This document shows, in pieces, positions 20,750-33,890 of a stretch of DNA of 64,000 nt. The notes under the pieces were generated by a model. The model was not told the origin of the DNA, searched no databases, and worked only from the letters and a program-made list of their open reading frames with translations. The number at the start of each line of letters is the position of its first letter. Positions within the stretch are counted from its first letter, which is position 1. The translations under genes were made by a program, and so were the position numbers. The stretch is from Daedaleopsis sinensis (taxonomy: Eukaryota; Basidiomycota; Agaricomycetes; Polyporales; Polyporaceae), in NCBI GenBank assembly GCA_033807695.1, contig CM066308.1:3472001-3536000 (forward strand), read 5' to 3'.

Positions 20750-21919
20750 CTAAAGTTTCACCCCGGTATGGATGCTGGCGATACCGTCCCAGAGGTCGAT
20801 CCACGCGCCGCCCTTGCCCTCGCGCATCGCGCCCGTGCTAAAGCCCGCGTCCTGGATCATCTGCGCGAACTCGGGCTGCGGCGGGAAGCGGCGGATGCTC
20901 TCGACCAGGTACTGGTATGACGCGCGGTCGCCGGCGAGGATCGTGCCGAGGAGCGGGATGACGGAGAACGAGTACTGGTCGTATATCCTGCAGCGCGAGA
21001 CGCGAGAAGGGGCGGAGGCGCGTCAATGTCCGTTCTACTCTCAGCTAGCGCGAGGTGCGAGGGGAGGAGCAACTCACGTGCGGAAGAGGGGGTTGTTCAC
21101 CCTGCTGAACTCGAGGCAGGCAAAGGTACCGCCGGGCTTGAGGACGCGGTAGGCTTCCTTGAGGACGTCGGGGATAGATGTGCAGTTGCGGATGCCAAAC
21201 GCGATGGTGTAGAGGTCGTATGTGTTCGCTGGGAACTCAGATTCGGGCATGTCTTGTGCGTTCGCTTCCTTGAACGCGATCTGCGGAGCTAAAAGTACGA
21301 GCACGGACAAAGCGAGGTCAGCGGTGCGACCTAGGACATGATGTGGGGCGGAAGGCAAACGTCAACGGAAAGTAGAGGCAAAACACGCACTGTTGTGATA
21401 CATCGTCTTCTTGAACCGCTTGAAGCCCTCCTTGAGCATCTCCCCGTTGATGTCCACCACGTCCACGCTCGTCTCCCTGTCCGCATACTTCTCCCGCGCA
21501 AAATCGAGGATCCGCAGCGCAATGTCGCCCGTGCCCCCCGCGACGTCGATGCAGCGGAGCGCGCCGCGCGCGCCAGGCTTGAGGCGGGACACGAAGTCGT
21601 CCTTCCAGAGCCGGTGCACGCCCATCGACATGGCGTCGTTCATGAGGTCGTACGAGGACGCGACTTGGTCGAACACGTTCCGCACGAGCGACTCCTTGGC
21701 CGCCTCCGGCACCGTCTGGAACCCGAAATGCGTCGTGCGTGGGTCCGACGAGCCCGCCTCCGCGTTCAGGTGCGTGTCCGTGCGTGAGGAGCTGGCGTGT
21801 GTGGAGGGCGCATTTTGGTGCTGATGTCTAGCAGCCGCAGCAAGCTGTCTGGGCTGAGGACGACGGTGTGAGAGGAGGGGGCCCGCGTTCGCGAGACGTT
21901 TGCGGAGAGTCGAGTGCAT
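20750..21919 (-). CDS. coq5: 2-methoxy-6-polyprenyl-1,4-benzoquinol methyltransferase, mitochondrial (Coq5)
   Basis: This SAM-dependent C-methyltransferase of ubiquinone biosynthesis acts on the matrix face of the inner mitochondrial membrane within the CoQ synthome. Three exons (21919-21391, 21288-21078, 20987-20750) give 325 residues, and the phases close exactly. The N-terminal 40 residues are rich in Arg, Ser and Ala and lack acidic residues, as in a mitochondrial presequence. Both UbiE/COQ5 signatures are visible: [17 protein letters not shown] and [16 protein letters not shown]. The SAM-binding loop [13 protein letters not shown] lies between them. The C-terminal [18 protein letters not shown] block is characteristic. 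The ATG at 21919 is chosen because the frame upstream is unlike a presequence. The gene is divergent from Fcf2. Confidence 0.95.
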
Positions 21920-22114
21920 GACGACTGACGGTGAGCGGACTGGCGGGGCGCGTGACGGGGTCTTGCGGGTTTGGCCACGATCGCGTACCCAGACCCCGAA
22001 CACTCTGTGTATCCTTCAATTTCTTTGATCCGGCGCCTTCCCGAGTCTGAAGCTTTTCGTACCTCACTCTCATCCAGCTCCGGACTTACCTCTTGACACA
22101 CTCTCAAGGAAGAT
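21920..22114. promoter_or_regulatory. Divergent promoter region of coq5 and fcf2
   Basis: Only 195 bp separate the two start codons, so both 5' UTRs and promoters must fit here or overlap the genes. I see no clear TATA box on either strand. Use as a shared promoter is inferred from spacing only. Confidence 0.5.
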
Positions 22115-23324
22115 ATGGCTTTGACTGCGCTAGATAAAGGAAAGGGTCGTGCGCGCGCAGAAGACCTGGAGGAGGAGGCACAGGACGCAGAGAGAAGAAG
22201 CGCATCCTCAAGCTCTTCAGGCTCGGACTCGGATTCGGACTCGGACAGCGACTCTTCAGACGACTCGTCTGACTCTTCGTCAAGCTCGGAATCCGAAGAC
22301 GACGTGACCCCGGAATTCTTGGAGTCGTTACTTGCGAAGGCGCGCGAGAATGCACGCGCGAAAGCAAAACAGTCTGCCACGGGCGAGGAGGAATTCATCG
22401 CGCTCGGGTCGGGTGAGGAGGACGAGAGACAGAATGAAGAGTGCGTTTCGCGGGTTTCTTTATCTGTCACTACTGCGACTGACCGTGTGCTCTGGAACTA
22501 CTAGACCGTTGCCCCCGCTGGACACCGGCTCGCTCCCCACTCCATACATCACCCTCGCAGCATCCCGAGAAGAGGGTCCCTCTGGCTTCCGCGACCCAGA
22601 TGTCGAGAAGATGCAGAAAGAGGCGTCCAGGATACTTGTCCCCGCCGCGCCCGCGCCCCCTCCCGAGCTCACGAAGGACGGGAAGAAGCTCACTAAGAGA
22701 GAGATGAAGAAGGTTCGTCCGCGTTCCCCACTGCATTTCCTATTCCTCTCCCCCTCGTTTCTCTTATCTCGCGCGGTATCCGCCGTGACCATTGACCACT
22801 CTCGCTCCTTTGCGCTCCGTGCTTATGCTCACCACCCCTTCTCCCCACTGACAGATGAAGACCAAAACCGCAGGCCCGGGATGGTTCGACCTACCCGCGC
22901 CTCCAGAATCGGAGCTTCCCCGGCTCTACCGCGAAGTTGAGGCGCTCCGCCTGCACAAGCAGCTCGACCCGAAGCAGTTCTACCGCAAGGAGCCCGGCGA
23001 GGGCAAGGGCATCAAGGGCCTCCCCAAGCACTTCGCGGTAAGCCCTCTGTCTCTGCCTCTTTCTCCCCTCCCAACCTCCCCACTCACGGCACATCCTGCC
23101 ACCAGATCGGCACGATCCTCCCGACGGATTCGCCGTTCGGCGCGGCGAGCGCGGACAACCTCCCGCGCGCGAGCCGCAAACGCACGCTCGTCGACGAGCT
23201 CGTGGACGACGCCGAGGCGCGGAGCTACGCCAAGAAGAAGTTCAAGGACCTCCAGTCCGTGCGCGGGGCCAGGGGCCGGGGCACGCTTGCTGCGAAGAAG
23301 GCGTTGCGCAAGCCCAAGTGGTAG
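22115..23324 (+). CDS. fcf2: rRNA-processing protein Fcf2
   Basis: A nucleolar factor of the small-subunit processome needed for early pre-18S cleavages. Four exons (22115-22440, 22505-22712, 22855-23037, 23106-23324) give 311 residues and the phases close exactly. The N-terminal third is a long acidic Ser/Asp/Glu tract, which is common in nucleolar proteins. The Fcf2 domain fills the C-terminal half: GWFDLPAPPESELPRLYREV, LHKQLDPKQFYRKE, LPKHFAIGTILP, and the closing KRTLVDELVDDAEARSYAKK block followed by a basic tail ending ALRKPKW. Domain order and the basic C-terminus match the yeast Fcf2 and animal DNTTIP2 family. Confidence 0.93.
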
Positions 23325-24636
23325 CATTTCGGACTGTGTGTTGCCTTGCAATGCGATGTCTGCCTCCTCCCTTCGGCTCATCAGCATCTTGGATATTACA
23401 CGTATTGCGGAAAAATCGAATGCGCGCTGCAGGCGTACGATTGTCCGCGTGGAGCTGTAGCTTATAGCTATATGTCTTTCTCCCCAGACTGAAGGTCATC
23501 GCTTGACTTTGGAGATGTGGGCCTGGGTTAACCACAACGCGTAGACATGGACCATACCGTTTACGGCCAGGAGCTATGCCACTCACGTTGAAAGCTCCAA
23601 ATTGGTCGCACGTCTATGTATTCTGGTGTATACTCAGCCTTAGGCCTTAACACTGTACGAGTGGAGCTAACTTTGGTCGTGTGCGCTTTCGCGAACCGAT
23701 CGTGTGCTGCTCGTGGCTGTAGCCAATCGAAAGCAGACACTAGTCCTGGTGCGTTATCGTCTCAGGCTAGTACATACTCAGACGAGGGGGCAGAGGCCGC
23801 TTCACCACTGCGAATTGTGAAAGAGGTTCAATGGATATAAGATGGTTCTGCGTTTCTGCGGGCGAAGTGTCGATAGTTTTAGACTAAGTATAGGAATGCA
23901 TCCTGGTCGGAAGGGTTCGTGTGGGCGAGCAAGGGGATCCATCGAGAAGAGGTGGGTCTTCAAGCTACGGCCTCTCAAAACCTAGGAGGGCATTATTTTC
24001 AAAGTTTGAGCGGCTGACGTTGTCAAGATAGAATGTTGGCGAACGGCAAACGCGAGGATGACGATATCGGCAGAGCTACCTGCAGCTAGTTTGTCTCCCC
24101 CTAGGCAGACGATGAAGGACCTATTGACGTGAGGGAAGGACGGTACTACAACGCAGCTAGTGGCTACGTAGTACCTGCTAAACATGAGTGATCCGGTTGG
24201 AAAACGCTCACATGGACTGAGACGTCGAATCGCACACGATGTCTCGACGGTCATTGTATTCGACAAACAAAGCTCCCGTATGTTTGTAGAACTTGGTAGG
24301 GGAGAGAAGTCATGCATTTGTCCCAAGTAGTACTACTCACTGCTCGTGCCGTCTACCAGCGATCTCGGATCGGTTGAAGAGCACCATGAAGTACGTTGTG
24401 CTGGTTCCGGCAGGGTTGTCCGAAGTCGTCTTGGTGATCGCGCAAGCAAGGGCAAGGACTAGGCAAGGATGAGGTGCATTGTTGTTGGGCGGGACCGGAG
24501 TCACGATCGTAGATAAAGTACACGCTGCGTGTCTTGAGGCAGCCACGAGCCGAGACGCCCAAGCGGTGCTCTTGACCATTGACCACTTCCTCCTCCCCTC
24601 CCCTTCCTTACGACCTGCCCATTCACGACCTCAGAG
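23325..24636. other. Intergenic, no supportable gene
   Basis: About 1.3 kb. The largest reverse frames (24326-23982 and 24579-24337) lack recognisable domains, and the second starts only 58 bp from the cullin start in the opposite direction. I see no protein-coding or RNA gene that I can defend. Confidence 0.45.
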
Positions 24637-27441
<2,805 letters not shown>

Positions 27442-28020
27442 AGGCATATCTCTGCCGCCGTGCTTGCCGCCCCAGCTCCACCCCCCAAGCTCCACCCCCC
27501 TACTCTGCTCACGCTACCTTGTCTCCTGCATCTTTGTTGTGCCGTACACTGTTCTGTTCGTCTGAGAATCAGTCCCCTCCCTCCCCTTCCGCCGCCTTTC
27601 CGTTCTCACTCTTCACTCTGCCGGCAACAGCCCACATTATCCCATGTCAATGCTCTATATCGTGTGTAGACGTCTCTTGTAGCATAGTACCCTACCAAAC
27701 AAGTTTGGACGTTCCTATAGTCACTTTGTGGTCTTCCCTGGGCTCGTCAAACGTCACTGATATTTTCAACGCTTCTCCAAGAGACGCCAAGAGTCCTCCT
27801 TTCTAAGGCTTTCTTTGCTTCTTATACAGTCATCCTACCATTGACCTTGCCGTACACTCAGACCTACATCTCGACATCTTAATCACAATCGCCCTCGGCA
27901 CTTGTTAACCGGTACCCACATAACGAAGCCTCGGAAGTCGGCGGTCAGAAAGGCTAAGGTTAAGTAAACGCCGAACCTACTTTCGGCTCACCTCCACGGC
28001 GCTTGTACACACTGCCTTGA
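27442..28020. other. Intergenic, cul1 3' flank
   Basis: About 580 bp, CT-rich directly after the cullin stop (27450-27640) and then without coding signal. It is likely 3' UTR and terminator sequence. Nothing else was seen. Confidence 0.5.
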
Positions 28021-29580
28021 GTCCTTGACGACGACGTCGACGACTCGGATGACCGTCTTCCGCCGGAGGTTCTCATTCAAACCCCCACCAATCGCGTTTG
28101 TTGCCCATTTTCTTTCATTAATGAGGGAGACCCTTTCGTAAAGACAGCTGGACGCGCAGCTGGAGTGCTACGTTACCGTCAAACTGATCATCGACTCTGC
28201 GCTGCCAACAGGGTCGAGACTCGAGAGGGCTTCTGCCATCTGTTCAACATCCATCCTTCTGACCGGATTAATGGTAAGTGATCATGATACGGGCGCATCC
28301 CTACGTCTCTCATCCCTGACTCATATGTGTTACACAGAGTTCGCCAGTCGAGGGTACCTACTACCCTCGACTTCGTAGTAGGGGCCTGTGCGGGCGACTC
28401 GTTGGCTTCTATCTGGTAAACTACCCGTGCACTTCCCGTCCAAGCAAGTGCTACTCAAAATGACGAGTTTGTCGTGCTCTTTGGCCCAGCTTGACGTTCC
28501 TCGGGCTGCGTGCGTCCATTCTACCATGTCACTGACTAGTGTGCTCGGCTTGCGAGCGGAAGCGGAAGGAAGTGCAGCGGTCCACCTTCAATTGCAGTTT
28601 TACAATGCAAGGTGACCGCATATATGCCTCGCCGGTCCCCACGTTCACTGACACTCGACGGCATCTTCGTCCCAGAACTCAGCACTTCACGGTTGTCTTC
28701 GGACAAAGCACTCAGTCGACGAGTGCGCACGGAGAAGACAACGTTCTATAAGCGTTCGTCGTCGGGCGATCCGCCTTCTCGCCGCATCACCAAGTCTATC
28801 ACGACTATCTCCGAGCCTCTCATGGCAACCAACAGACGGACAGGCTTCGTCTACCGTAAGCCTCGGGAAGCCGCGTCGTTTGCCGTCCTGCAGCAATTTT
28901 CCTCGAGTCAGAAACCCCCGTCTTCGAATGGTGGCGAGATGCGCTCATGCACGAGGACTTTCCGTCCCTCTCAGGCTGTCCAGTGTCCTACGAGCTCCAT
29001 ACCAAGCCCGTGTCTTACCACTTGCGGCGAAGGACACTAGTGGCAGTTGAAGAGCCGAGAAGAGTTTCTGCGGAACAGGTCTCGGTTCGCCAAGCGCGAG
29101 CTTGTCGAAGATTCGCCTCCACTTGCACACGCACAAACCCCTGTGGACGCTGGGACTGCGAACCGTCTCGGCATCCAACATCCCCAGCTCAGAGGACCTC
29201 GATATCATGCATATGTCTGCCGGAAGCCTACTCCTTCGCTATCGTCGTAAGTACACTGAGACTGAATGCGAGGCTCGAGTACAGTAAGCTCAAGGCATTG
29301 CAAGGCATCTCGCTGAGGGAGGTGTGCACTCACGCGAGACCTGGAAAGATGAAGAGAAGGATATGCCGTCACACAATCGGGTGCCTTCCGACGAAGAAGC
29401 TCTTGCTCCTGGCGGGCGCGGCGTGCACTCTCACATGCAGTTGCCTGAGAGTCCCACCGGGCTCGCCGCAGCGCGCTCATCGGACGCCCGGGAAAAAGAA
29501 GTCCTCGCCGCCATAGGGCCGCACGGGATCGGAATCATGCCAGGGGCCAGGAAGTGGTGGCGCGCACGACCTGCGTTCTA
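28021..29580 (+). pseudogene. Possible decayed gene or unresolved multi-exon gene
   Basis: A readable exon-like frame (about 28021-28273; DRLPPEVLIQTPTNRVCCPF and REGFCHLFNIHPSDRIN within it) ends at a good GTAAGT donor. A TTACACAG acceptor follows near 28338, but the joined frame hits two stops after about 14 codons. The same frame then resumes (VRATRWLLSGKLPVHFPSKQ). Further readable pieces change frame repeatedly at 28740-29040 and 29100-29250, such as VFEWWRDALMHEDFPSL and LWTLGLRTVSASNIPSSEDL. No start codon, domain or complete exon chain could be fixed. Either a degraded gene or a gene with exons I could not join; boundaries are rough. Confidence 0.25.
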
Positions 29581-29863
29581 GGGTCGCGCGTCGGACCGTG
29601 CCCGGGGGAAGGTGGGGGGAGGTTACTTATACCGCGCTGTGTCCGATCGAGGGAACGCGCACGCTCCGGTCGCCCGCCTCTCCCTCCAGCCTCAATCTTC
29701 AAGCTTCAAGCCTCGAGCCCCGGGCCTGCTCTGCTCTGAGAGTTGGACTGCAAGACTGCGAGCTTTGGAGACTAAGCTCCGAGCACCTTCGCCCGTCCGC
29801 TTCTGCTGCTTGGTACTCTCCGCTGGTTGTGCATAGGGGTTTGAACAGAAACAGAGTGTGGGA
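29581..29863. other. Upstream region of the DUF6534 gene
   Basis: About 280 bp with a run of short imperfect repeats of the type CTTCAAGCCTCGAGC (29697-29725). No frame is supportable. It probably contains the promoter and 5' UTR of the gene starting at 29864. Confidence 0.4.
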
Positions 29864-32347
29864 ATGGCCGTCATCGACGAGACTTTCGGGGCTGCTTTGG
29901 TCGGTCTGGTTGTCGGTGCTTGGTGAGTGTGGATACTGTGTTCGAGTTGGCGAGGCCTCTGAGACTGACCGGGCCGGGCAGTTTATATGGTGTAACATTA
30001 TTGCAAACGTATGGTGCAACTTCTGTCATTCTCTCCGAGACATATGCATTGAACGGAGTTCGATGACCAGTTTCAGCTACTTCAGGTATGTCGTACCATT
30101 GGCTCGTGTCGACGTTGCTTACATTGGGACAGGAATTACGCCAACGACGCGAAGTCCGTCAAGGCTCTTGTACGTCGTGTCGCACTGACTTTGCCCAGAC
30201 CTCTCTGCTCACCCGTGACGTCAGGTGATTGTATTGACGTGAGTCTATTGATACCACATCCCCCGGTACACCCACAACGTCTTTGAACAGAGTACTGGAT
30301 ACTTTGCACCTGGTTCTCTGCACGAGAGCGATATACTGGTATGCTTCCCATCTGCTTTCGCCATCGCCGTCGCAAATGAAGTCTCCGCCGGAAGGTATCT
30401 CGTTTCAAATTTTGGGAACTCAGACAACCTAGACGTTACTTCATGGTACGCGGCACGCTGTACTTCTTAACATATGTCCTCACGCTGAACTTTCCCTCAG
30501 GAGCATGGCAGTAAGTCCCATACTCAACCTTGCCCTCGACCGCACTGCTGGGGCTCGGACGCAGCTCACACGTTTGAATAGCTTCAAACCGACTGCAACG
30601 TGCGTACACTCTTCACAATCCGATCTATCCAGATTGTACTGAGGAAAGAACTGTCCATGACAACCACAGGGTCTCATTGGGCTTATCGTTGAAACGTATG
30701 CACCCCCTGCTTGCTGCTGATGCTCCTATCACTAAGCCTTCACACTCTCCCCGGCAGCTTCTTTGCGCGGCGTGTGTGGATGAGTGCGTGCACACTTTCG
30801 CGTATTCCCATCTCCCAAGACCGTTCTCACCAGAACCCATCACCGCCCCGCAGTGAGTCGAAACTGGCTCATTACCGGTGTCATCGTGAGTTTCGCGCGC
30901 CCTCCGGCTTCTGCTGCCCCGAGGTCTTCGCTCACGTCGCCTCTCTTTGCCAGGTCGTCTTGGCGTGTCTGCACTTCGGTGAGCGCTACCCCATCGCCTG
31001 AGCCTGAGCTTGTCTGGTAGCACGCAGCTTCTGACGGGGCGGTCTTCGTTTCTGCATACTCGCAGGCCTCGGTGTCGGTGAGAACTCCTGACTGCCTTCT
31101 CGAGAGTCGCACGCTGATCGCCGTGCCATGCCGCTAGTGTTCACTGTAGAATCGTGAGTTCCCGCTGCTAGCCGTGCTTAGCCCGTCACACGAGCTGGAG
31201 AGACATGGGCTGACCGACCGTGTGCGGCGGCGTGCAGGTTCATCCTGGGCAGGTTTTCTAAGTTCGAACGCCTCACGGTGAGCGTGCCTCCCCCTGCAGC
31301 TACGAAGCATCGCGCGTTCCCATGCTAACTACTCGTATTCGAACATACGCAGTGGGTGACGTCTGTCGGCCTGGGCTCGGCGGCCGTATCCGACATCCTC
31401 ATTGCCATCGCGATGTGCTATTACCTGTACACGAAGCGCACGGGCCTCAGGAGGTGTGTCGTGCGCGGTTTTCATTTCCAGACGCCTTGGAATGGGCTGG
31501 CACTGACGGGCGTCCTTTGGTCTTTGGCTGCGGCACGTAGGACTGACTCGGTCGTCACGACGCTGATGGTGTACAGCATCAACAGCGGACTCACGACGAG
31601 GTGTGTACGGCTTTGCGTGTGAGGTTCCTAGGGTTCTGTGTCTGACTCGCATCGCAGCATTATCGCCAGCATATGCGTCGTCACGTTCGCGGCGATGCCG
31701 ACGAACTTCATCTGGCTGAGTTTCTTTTGGATCATGGGCAAGTGTGAGTACAGGCTGTCTATCTGATCTGCTTAATTGGCATTCTGGCTTACGTTCTCTG
31801 CAAATGGACAGGCTACGTGAACTCCTTCCTCGCACTGTAAGCAGGCATTCACCCATTCGCGATGGTAACTTGGGATCCACTGACAACCGCGTCGCAGGCT
31901 CAACAGCCGGGAAAGTCTCCGGGACAAGGTCTCCGGAGCGCTGCAACTCAACAAGCTAAGCGGACCGCAGTCATTCGCCGACCCCAAGTCACCCAGCAAG
32001 GTAGGACCCTCCGCTCCCATTCACTTGAGTAGTCTGCTGACGATCCCGGGGAAGACGGGACGGTTCGAGGGCGGTGTCTCTGTGCAGATCGAGACCATCA
32101 CCGACTATGGCCACCCCCATTTCCAAGGACGGAAGGTGAATAGCCAACATATTCGCAGCTGCGGTGTTCTGGCAGTTGAACGTTGACCGCCTAGAGCCTG
32201 TCCCGCAAACCTGAGCAGGCGATGGAGATCCTCACGGAAATCAAGGAGGACACCCGGGACGACCAGACGTCCTCCATATACTCCGCGCGGATGCCGCCCA
32301 CTCCGGGGTCGCAGTATTCTCAAACGTTGCCGCCGACTCCGGTATGA
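29864..32347 (+). CDS. DUF6534-type seven-helix membrane protein with 23 tiny exons
   Basis: A predicted multi-span membrane protein of unknown role, of a kind expanded in mushroom-forming fungi. Exons: 29864-29922, 29982-30008, 30071-30085, 30133-30169, 30225-30238, 30291-30338, 30395-30445, 30501-30510, 30582-30599, 30670-30695, 30758-30783, 30854-30885, 30954-30978, 31066-31077, 31138-31153, 31238-31277, 31353-31453, 31541-31600, 31658-31743, 31812-31836, 31898-32000, 32088-32135, 32195-32347. They total 1032 nt (343 residues) with every phase consistent and GT-AG ends throughout. Family landmarks in order are GAALVGLVVGACLYGVTLLQ, YFRNYANDAKSVKAL, LDTLHL, ETFFARRVW, the core WVTSVGLGSAAVSDILIAIA with CYYLYTKRTG, MVYSINSGLTTS, and AMPTNFIWLSFFWIMGKCYV. 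The tail is cytosolic-like and carries two PPTP motifs. Regulation and ligand are unknown. Confidence 0.88.
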
Positions 32348-33890
32348 GCTGGTACGCGTGAAGAGAAGCCGTGGTTGCGACCGTTTATTGGAATTCTTGG
32401 AAATGTTGCCTGCTAACTTCTAAGTTGCCTGGCGTTGCCATCTGTATCATGTTATTTTGCCATGTAGTACCCTTGCCTTCTCGTTGGACGAGTCCCCTCC
32501 TTGACAGTTATACCGTATCTGTGTACGTCCTAGACCGTGTTTCCTGCAATCGCATTTCGTGTCTCAACTTGCAAGGTGCAGGTGGTAGCCGCTTGTTATG
32601 TACCAGGTACTACCCTTCGCCCTTCGATAGCGAGGGAGGTGTCCCTCGGGGAAATCGAAGAGTCGAGATGGCGCAGAAAGACTTGGACAAAATTCGAAGA
32701 GCGAGCCTGATCCTATTTAGCTTCGCTGATTATCATGTCCTCGGAAGGCCTGTGCTACAGCGAGTGCGGTGCATGTGTGTAGTAATATTCAACGCGTAGA
32801 GAATTCTCCAATCAACAGCCCACGAGGGATGGTGAACATACCTGATAATGATCGTGCGCACGATTGTTCCAAGGGTGGCTATCACGTTCGGAACTTCGGA
32901 ACACTTAGCACCTTACCGGTTGGCCGAGACTGCTCACGGAATCGTACTCAGGGCCTCGGGACTCGGAGACCGGTGTTGCGGGTAACGGAGAGGCCTTCGA
33001 AGGTTTGTTTTCGGTGTTCGGGTTCGGGTTCGGGTTCGATACCGGTACTGGTACAATGGGGAATCGGTGCGCTACACATGTACAGAGTGGAACAGACAAA
33101 GAGTTGAACAGAGAGAGAAAGAGATAGAGAGGAGGGGGGAGGGAGGGATAAGAGACGGAAGTGGAAACGGGACATGTTCCGGGCAAACAGAGGGCGGAGG
33201 CAAAGGCAGAGCAGCAAGGGAGGACCCGAAGATAGCAGGGAGAGAGAAAGAGAGAAGAGGGAGCGTAAGTACGCGGGCGGACGAGGAAGGCGACAGTGTG
33301 CGGGTGCGTCCGGCGAGTCAGCGGTCAGCGGTACACAGCAGGGATGTCATTGCAGAGACAGTCCATGGAGGAAGACGAGCACGATACACGGGACAGGGAG
33401 GGGATTGCAGGCGCAGGTAAAAGGCAGGCGCACGGCATTTTGGACCGACGGGTGAGAGGATGGGAGACGGAGAGTAGGGGAGGAGGCGGAGTGCCAACGT
33501 CGTGGAGGAGAGTATAGGAGCGGTGCGCGATGCGATATGCGCGATGTGTACGTCGGGGGGCGTGTGCGTAACTATGGATGTGGATGTGGATGTGGATGTG
33601 GATAGAGATCCGGACGGAGGGGGACATGGATGTGAGGCTTGAAAGAGTCTGTACGCCGTCTCGGCACGCCGGCCACGGCTGGAGCCCAAACGGATGAGTG
33701 AATGCGAAGGCAAAGGTGGAGGAAGGACGGGTGGAGACAGCGAACACGAAGTCTAGAAAGCACTGAGGCACTGGGGAACAGTCAACAGTCAACACGGACC
33801 GAGACAGCAGCACGACGCACGACACACACACCAGCTTCACCCCATATCCCATATCCCAGCCGCAGTCGACGCCTCGGCCGCGCCCTGGGC
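32348..33890. other. Intergenic with short simple repeats
   Basis: About 1.5 kb between convergent genes. It holds a GGGTTC repeat (33019-33036), a purine-rich AGAGAG stretch (33105-33265) and a TGGATG array (33575-33603). Frames here are repeat-derived and show no domain. Confidence 0.5.
33575..33603. repeat. TGGATG hexanucleotide microsatellite
   Basis: About five head-to-tail copies of TGGATG in non-coding sequence. A site likely to vary in length between strains. Confidence 0.85.

Noticed and set aside
24337..24579. 80-codon reverse frame from an ATG next to the cullin gene
   Set aside because: No domain or conserved feature; starts 58 bp from the cullin ATG and could not be extended convincingly through an intron.
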